Source of the DNA: Alloboseaceae bacterium BT-24-1
GTDB lineage: Bacteria; Pseudomonadota; Alphaproteobacteria; Rhizobiales; Beijerinckiaceae
Assembly: GCA_025846845.1 (NCBI GenBank)
Contig: JAOYTL010000001.1
Location: 806,001-870,000 of the forward strand
Length of the DNA stretch: 64,000 nt
Direction of reading: 5' to 3'
Part shown: positions 60,183 through 64,000 of the stretch, in pieces
Position numbering within the stretch: position 1 is the stretch's first letter
Layout: every line of letters begins with the position of its first letter
Notes under the pieces: model-generated
The model's database searches: none
Seen by the model: only the letters and a program-made list of their open reading frames with translations
Told to the model about the DNA's origin: nothing
Translations under genes and position numbers: made by a program

Positions 60183-61589
60183 ATGGCATGCGCCTCGCTC
60201 GCTGAGCTGACCGACGACCTCAAGACGATCGGTGTCGATCTTTCCGGCTCCTCACCCGACTTCAGCAAAAGCAAGCGTCCGCCGGATGCGATGATCGACC
60301 GCTGGGCCGAGACGGCAGCGCTCGCCGAGCCGGAGGCTCGCGGCATGGCGATCTGGGCGATCCGCGAGGCCGCCCATGCCGCCGGCATCGTGCCGGCCTC
60401 GATCCAGGAGCTTTATCTCGCCTGCGCCGCCGGCAAATGGTCGGGCAAGACCGTGCCGGCGATGAACCTGCGCGGCTGGAGCTATCACACTTGCCGCGCC
60501 GTCTTCCGTGCCGGCAAGGAGCTGGATTCCAAGCTCTTTATCTTCGAGCAGGCTGTCGGCGAAGCGCTCTATGCTCAGCAGCCGCCGCTGGAATACGCCG
60601 CAGCGGTGCTCGCCGCGGCGCTGCGCGAGGGCCATGTCGGCCCGGTCTTCCTGCAGGCCGACCACGACCAGATCAACGCCAAGGCCTATCTGGCCGATCC
60701 CAAGGCGGAAGTCCGCAAGCTCGAGACCATCATGCGCGAGCAGGTCGCTGCCGGCATGTACAGCATCGACATCGACGCCTCGACGGTGGTCGACCTGTCA
60801 TTGCCGACGGTCGAGGACCAGCAGCGCGTCAACGCCGAGCTGACCGCGCATTTCACCGAGTTCGTCCGCGGCATCGAGCCCAAGGGCGTCTCGATCTCGC
60901 TCGGCGCCGAGATCGGCGAGGTCGGTCACGAGAACACCACCCCGGAAGAGCTGCGCGCCTTCATGAAGGTCTATCTGGCGGAGATGGCCAAGCGCAGCGC
61001 CAAGCTGCCGATCGTCAGCAAGATCTCGATCAACTCCGGCACCTATCACGGCGGCAAGGTGCTGCCGGACGGCACGCTTGCGCAGGTCAATGTCGACTAC
61101 GACCTGCTGAAGACGATCTCGACCATCTGCCGCAGCGAGTACGACATGGCGGGCGCTGTCCAGCATGGAGCCTCCACCCTGCCCGGCACGCAGCTCGCCA
61201 AGCTCCCGGTGGCGGAAGCGGTCGAGGTCCATCTCGCGCTCGGCTTCAACAACCTGATCTTCGACCACCCGGCGCTGCCGCAGGCGCTGAAGGATCAGAT
61301 CCGGGAATACACCTTCGCCAATCACCTCTCCGAGAAGGGAACGGGCGAAACCGATGCGCAGTTCTTCTACAACACCCGCAAGAAATCCTGGAAGGTGATG
61401 AAGCAGCCGTTCTGGGAGATGCCGAAGGAGGCAGAGACCGCGATCATGGCCTCTCTGCAGGAGATGTTCCGCAACATGTTCACCTGGATGAATGTCGGCG
61501 GGACGAGCAGGCTGGTCGACGACAACACCACGCTGGTCAAGGTCGCACCGCCGGTGCCCGAGGTCCTGCAAAAAGCTCGCGCGGCCTGA
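60183..61589 (+). CDS. class II ketose-phosphate aldolase, long form
   Basis: A 468-residue metal-dependent aldolase, longer than the usual 280-350 of class II FBP aldolases. The zinc and catalytic set looks intact: H161 in QADHDQ, E243 in GAEIGEVG, H289 in TYHGGK and H328 in VQHGAS. Near residue 95 the protein resembles no standard FBA, so the extra length is partly N-terminal. GAAGGT precedes the ATG. Its product would feed triose-phosphate metabolism. The actual ketose is unknown; FBP, tagatose-BP and sulfofructose-1-P are candidates. Confidence 0.82.
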   Translation: MACASLAELTDDLKTIGVDLSGSSPDFSKSKRPPDAMIDRWAETAALAEPEARGMAIWAIREAAHAAGIVPASIQELYLACAAGKWSGKTVPAMNLRGWSYHTCRAVFRAGKELDSKLFIFEQAVGEALYAQQPPLEYAAAVLAAALREGHVGPVFLQADHDQINAKAYLADPKAEVRKLETIMREQVAAGMYSIDIDASTVVDLSLPTVEDQQRVNAELTAHFTEFVRGIEPKGVSISLGAEIGEVGHENTTPEELRAFMKVYLAEMAKRSAKLPIVSKISINSGTYHGGKVLPDGTLAQVNVDYDLLKTISTICRSEYDMAGAVQHGASTLPGTQLAKLPVAEAVEVHLALGFNNLIFDHPALPQALKDQIREYTFANHLSEKGTGETDAQFFYNTRKKSWKVMKQPFWEMPKEAETAIMASLQEMFRNMFTWMNVGGTSRLVDDNTTLVKVAPPVPEVLQKARAA

Positions 61590-61678
61590 AAACAACGCCC
61601 GTTCCGGCGCCCGCAACGACGGATGCGCCGATGACCAAGAAGACTGCCAAAGGGACAACCAAACGGGAGGAAACGCAT

Positions 61679-62959
61679 ATGGATCAGCATCGCAGGTCTT
61701 CCTTGCTGACAGTCGCGGCGATGGCGCTTGCCTCGGCGATCAGCCTGCCGACGCTCGCACTTGCCCAGCAGAAAGAGGTCCGCTGGGGCCAGTGGAAGGG
61801 CACCGAGGTCGGCGAGAAGTTCATGGGCGAGCTCAAGGCCGCCTTCGAGAAGGACCATCCCGACATCAAGCTGACGCCGGTCGACTCGCCGTTCACCGGC
61901 TTCCACGACCGCGCCATCGTGCTGCACCAGGCCAAGAAGCTGCCGGACGTGCTGCTGGTCCAGGTCGACTGGGTGGCGGAATTCGCCGATCTCGGCATGA
62001 TCGAGCCGCTCGATGCGCGTATCGCCAAGGAGCCGAAGGAGTTCTTCTCCAACATCCCTGAGACCTTCCACGCCAAGTGGAAGGGCAAGCAGTACTATCT
62101 GCCGATCGAGAGCGGCGCGGTGGCGCTGTTCTGGAATACCGACCGATTCAAGGAAGCCGGCCTCTCCGGCCCGCCCAAGACCTGGGACGAGTTCGCCGAA
62201 TATTCGCGCAAGCTGACCAATCCCGACAAGCGCCAGTTCGCGGTCACCGGTACGCTCCAGGCCGAGCCGCCGACCAACATGACCTACGACATCTACCCGC
62301 TGCTGCTGCAGGGCGGCGCGACGATCATGGACCCGGCAACCAGCAAGGCGGTGTTCAACAGCCCCGAGGGCGTCGCCGCGATCGAGTGGTACATCGAGCG
62401 GATGAACAAGGACAAAGTCTCGGTGCCGGGCGTGCTGAGCAATGGCGAGAAGGAAAAGCGCGCCAACTTCGCCACCGGCAATGTCGCGATGATGTTCGAG
62501 GGGCCCTGGGGCGTCGCCATCCAGAAGCAGCTCAACCCGAACCTCAACTACGACATCGCGCCGCTGCCGAAGGGCAAGAGCACCGGCACCATGGTGCGCG
62601 GCTCGCTCAACACCATCAGCAGCCAGGCGCAGGACAAGGACGCAGCCTGGACCTTCATGCGCTGGCTCTCGGGGCCGAAGGGCATCGAGATGTGGGCGAA
62701 GGGCACCGGCGGCTTCCCGGCGCGCACCGATGTCGCCAACCAGGACTGGTTCAAGGAGCGCAAGCTCTTCCAGGCCTTCGTGACGCAGATGGCGCAGCCC
62801 AATGCGCAGTCGCCATTCCTGTCGATGCCCAACGCCGTCCAGATGAACAAGGTGATGAGCACCGAGATCCAGAACGCCGTGCAAGGCAAGAAGACCGCCA
62901 AACAGGCGCTGGATGACGCCGCGGCCGAGTGGAACAAGGTCCTCTCTGCAGCCAAGTGA
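61679..62959 (+). CDS. sugar ABC transporter substrate-binding protein
   Basis: A 426-residue extracellular solute-binding protein of family 1. The signal peptide is residues 1-30 (LPTLALAQ). The mature part starts KEVRWGQWKGTEVGEKFMGE, with PIESGAVALFWNTDRFKEAG and RANFATGNVAMMFEGPWGVA, typical of the MalE-like group. GGAGG before the ATG at 61679 is strong. It supplies the importer whose permeases follow. Confidence 0.94.
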   Translation: MDQHRRSSLLTVAAMALASAISLPTLALAQQKEVRWGQWKGTEVGEKFMGELKAAFEKDHPDIKLTPVDSPFTGFHDRAIVLHQAKKLPDVLLVQVDWVAEFADLGMIEPLDARIAKEPKEFFSNIPETFHAKWKGKQYYLPIESGAVALFWNTDRFKEAGLSGPPKTWDEFAEYSRKLTNPDKRQFAVTGTLQAEPPTNMTYDIYPLLLQGGATIMDPATSKAVFNSPEGVAAIEWYIERMNKDKVSVPGVLSNGEKEKRANFATGNVAMMFEGPWGVAIQKQLNPNLNYDIAPLPKGKSTGTMVRGSLNTISSQAQDKDAAWTFMRWLSGPKGIEMWAKGTGGFPARTDVANQDWFKERKLFQAFVTQMAQPNAQSPFLSMPNAVQMNKVMSTEIQNAVQGKKTAKQALDDAAAEWNKVLSAAK

Positions 62960-62978
62960 CCGGCTGACATCATAGTCT

Positions 62979-63003
62979 CCGGCCGGAGCTTTCCTCCGGC
63001 CGG
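62979..63003 (+). other. intra-operon hairpin
   Basis: CCGGCCGGAG pairs perfectly with CTCCGGCCGG around CTTTC, with no T-tract. Such a stem between a binding-protein gene and its permeases often protects the upstream mRNA and raises binding-protein output. Confidence 0.6.
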
Positions 63004-63072
63004 CTCCTCCCCCTCGCGCAGGACCAGCCGCCCGGTAAGACGGCGCGGCCGGTTAGCAACGATCGGCGAGAC

Positions 63073-63966
63073 ATGCTGCTTACGCTCAAACGCAAATACC
63101 GCGAGGAATTCCTGGCCGCGTCCTTCCTGTGGCCGTCGCTCACGATCCTCGTCGCGCTGCTGATCTACCCGCTGATCGACGTGGTCCGCCTGAGCTTCCA
63201 CGACAGCAACCTGCAGCGCGAGGTCTGGGTCGGCTTCGGCAACTACATCGCGCTCGCCAACGACCCGCTGTTCTGGCGCGCCTTCTGGCAGACCGTGGTC
63301 TTCACCTTCTTCAGCGTCGTGCTGCACCTGGTGATCGGGCTCGGCCTCGCGCTGCTGCTCAACATGAATCTCGACCCGGCCTTCCGCACCGTCGCGCGTG
63401 GCCTCCTGATCGTGCCCTGGCTGCTGGCACCGACCGTCGCCGGCATGATCTGGGTGCTGATGCTGCAGCCTTTCGGCGTGCTCAACGGCCTGCTCGCCTC
63501 GCTCGGGATCATCGACACCAACTTCACCATCTCCTGGCTCGGCGATCCCTCGACGGCGCTCGGCTCGGTGACGGCGATGAACGTCTGGCGCGCCTTCCCG
63601 TTCTTCATGGTGATGCTGCTCGCCGGCCTGCAGGCGATCCCGAAGCAGCTCTACGAAGCCGCCGAGATCGACGGCGCCTCGCTGTTCCGCCAGTTCTGGC
63701 ACATCACCCTGCCGCAGCTGCGCGGCGTCATCACCACGATCGTGCTGCTCGACTCGATCTGGACCTTCCGCGCCTTCGACCCGGTCTATGTGATGACCGG
63801 CGGCGGACCGGCGCATGGTTCGGAGGTGCTGGCGACGGCGATCTATTTCGACGGCTTCCAGAAGCTGAAATTCGGCTACGCCTCGGCCGAGGCCGTGGTC
63901 ATGTTCATCGTGCTGTTCATCGTCAGCGCCATCTATGTCCGCCGAACCATGAGCAACCAGCAATGA
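63073..63966 (+). CDS. sugar ABC transporter permease (MalF-like)
   Basis: A 297-residue inner membrane permease with six helices and the EAA motif (YEAAEIDGASLFRQFWHITLP) for ATPase contact. It follows the binding protein by 113 bases. Its TGA overlaps the ATG of the next gene (ATGA). Confidence 0.95.
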   Translation: MLLTLKRKYREEFLAASFLWPSLTILVALLIYPLIDVVRLSFHDSNLQREVWVGFGNYIALANDPLFWRAFWQTVVFTFFSVVLHLVIGLGLALLLNMNLDPAFRTVARGLLIVPWLLAPTVAGMIWVLMLQPFGVLNGLLASLGIIDTNFTISWLGDPSTALGSVTAMNVWRAFPFFMVMLLAGLQAIPKQLYEAAEIDGASLFRQFWHITLPQLRGVITTIVLLDSIWTFRAFDPVYVMTGGGPAHGSEVLATAIYFDGFQKLKFGYASAEAVVMFIVLFIVSAIYVRRTMSNQQ

Positions 63967-64000
63967 CCGTCGCCCAGTACGGCGCTGCAGCGCATACACG
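63963..64000 (+). CDS. start of a further gene, probably the second ABC permease
   Basis: An ATG at 63963 overlaps the permease stop and reads MTVAQYGAAAHT to the window edge. By position it should be the MalG-like permease, but only 12 full codons are visible, so this is inference from context. Confidence 0.6.
   Translation, partial: MTVAQYGAAAHT

Overview
The window is GC-rich, densely coded bacterial DNA. It looks like an alphaproteobacterium of the Hyphomicrobiales, and gene content and order suggest Bosea or a close relative. The genus is inference; the class rests on the neighbourhood of aspS, rnd, ppx, ppk, hda, a PerM-type permease, a CDP-alcohol phosphatidyltransferase, purM, purN and ndk, plus gatB and a PfkB/ABC sugar locus. 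No rRNA, tRNA, CRISPR array, insertion sequence or prophage was recognised.

Region 1 (1-21.2 kb) is mostly core. It holds aspS (cut by the left edge), RNase D, a DUF4239-type membrane protein, an NmrA-like reductase, the overlapping ppk-ppx pair, and a TetR gene with two palindromic operators facing a haem-type membrane protein and a fatty acid desaturase. Next come hda, a PerM permease, a CDP-alcohol phosphatidyltransferase, purM-purN, a WYL regulator and GST pair sharing a perfect palindrome, a molybdopterin oxidoreductase, a MipA-like outer membrane protein and ndk.

Region 2 (21.2-40.3 kb) mixes housekeeping and accessory genes. It has three GNAT acetyltransferases, gatB, an RND efflux pair, a membrane protein with a Cys/Gly tail, and an orphan protein built of gp5/VgrG-type octapeptide repeats. 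It also has photolyase, an AAC(3)-type acetyltransferase, AlaX, mercaptopyruvate sulfurtransferase, glutaminase, a lone Anbu proteasome homologue and an ankyrin protein.

Region 3 (40.3-44.6 kb) carries a probable 6S-like small RNA and the molybdate locus: mop, modA, modB, modC and a ModE-like regulator without its TOBE domain.

Region 4 (44.6-57.2 kb) is a catabolic block. It contains a 6PGDH-like dehydrogenase, a family III CoA-transferase, a crotonase lacking both usual glutamates, a HIBADH-family dehydrogenase, a FadR-type GntR regulator, a cyclase-family hydrolase, a SAF-domain oxidoreductase, an amidohydrolase, a complete TRAP transporter and an LLM flavin monooxygenase. Matching CTTGCATRCAAG palindromes in both divergent promoter regions suggest one GntR regulon for an unknown organic acid.

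Region 5 (57.5-64 kb) has a free methionine-R-sulfoxide reductase, then a DeoR regulator, a PfkB kinase, a long class II aldolase and an ABC sugar importer that runs off the right edge. This looks like uptake, phosphorylation and aldol cleavage of an unidentified sugar. A family of roughly 93-108 bp intergenic repeats with CGTCAT/ATGACG ends occurs three times in the window.
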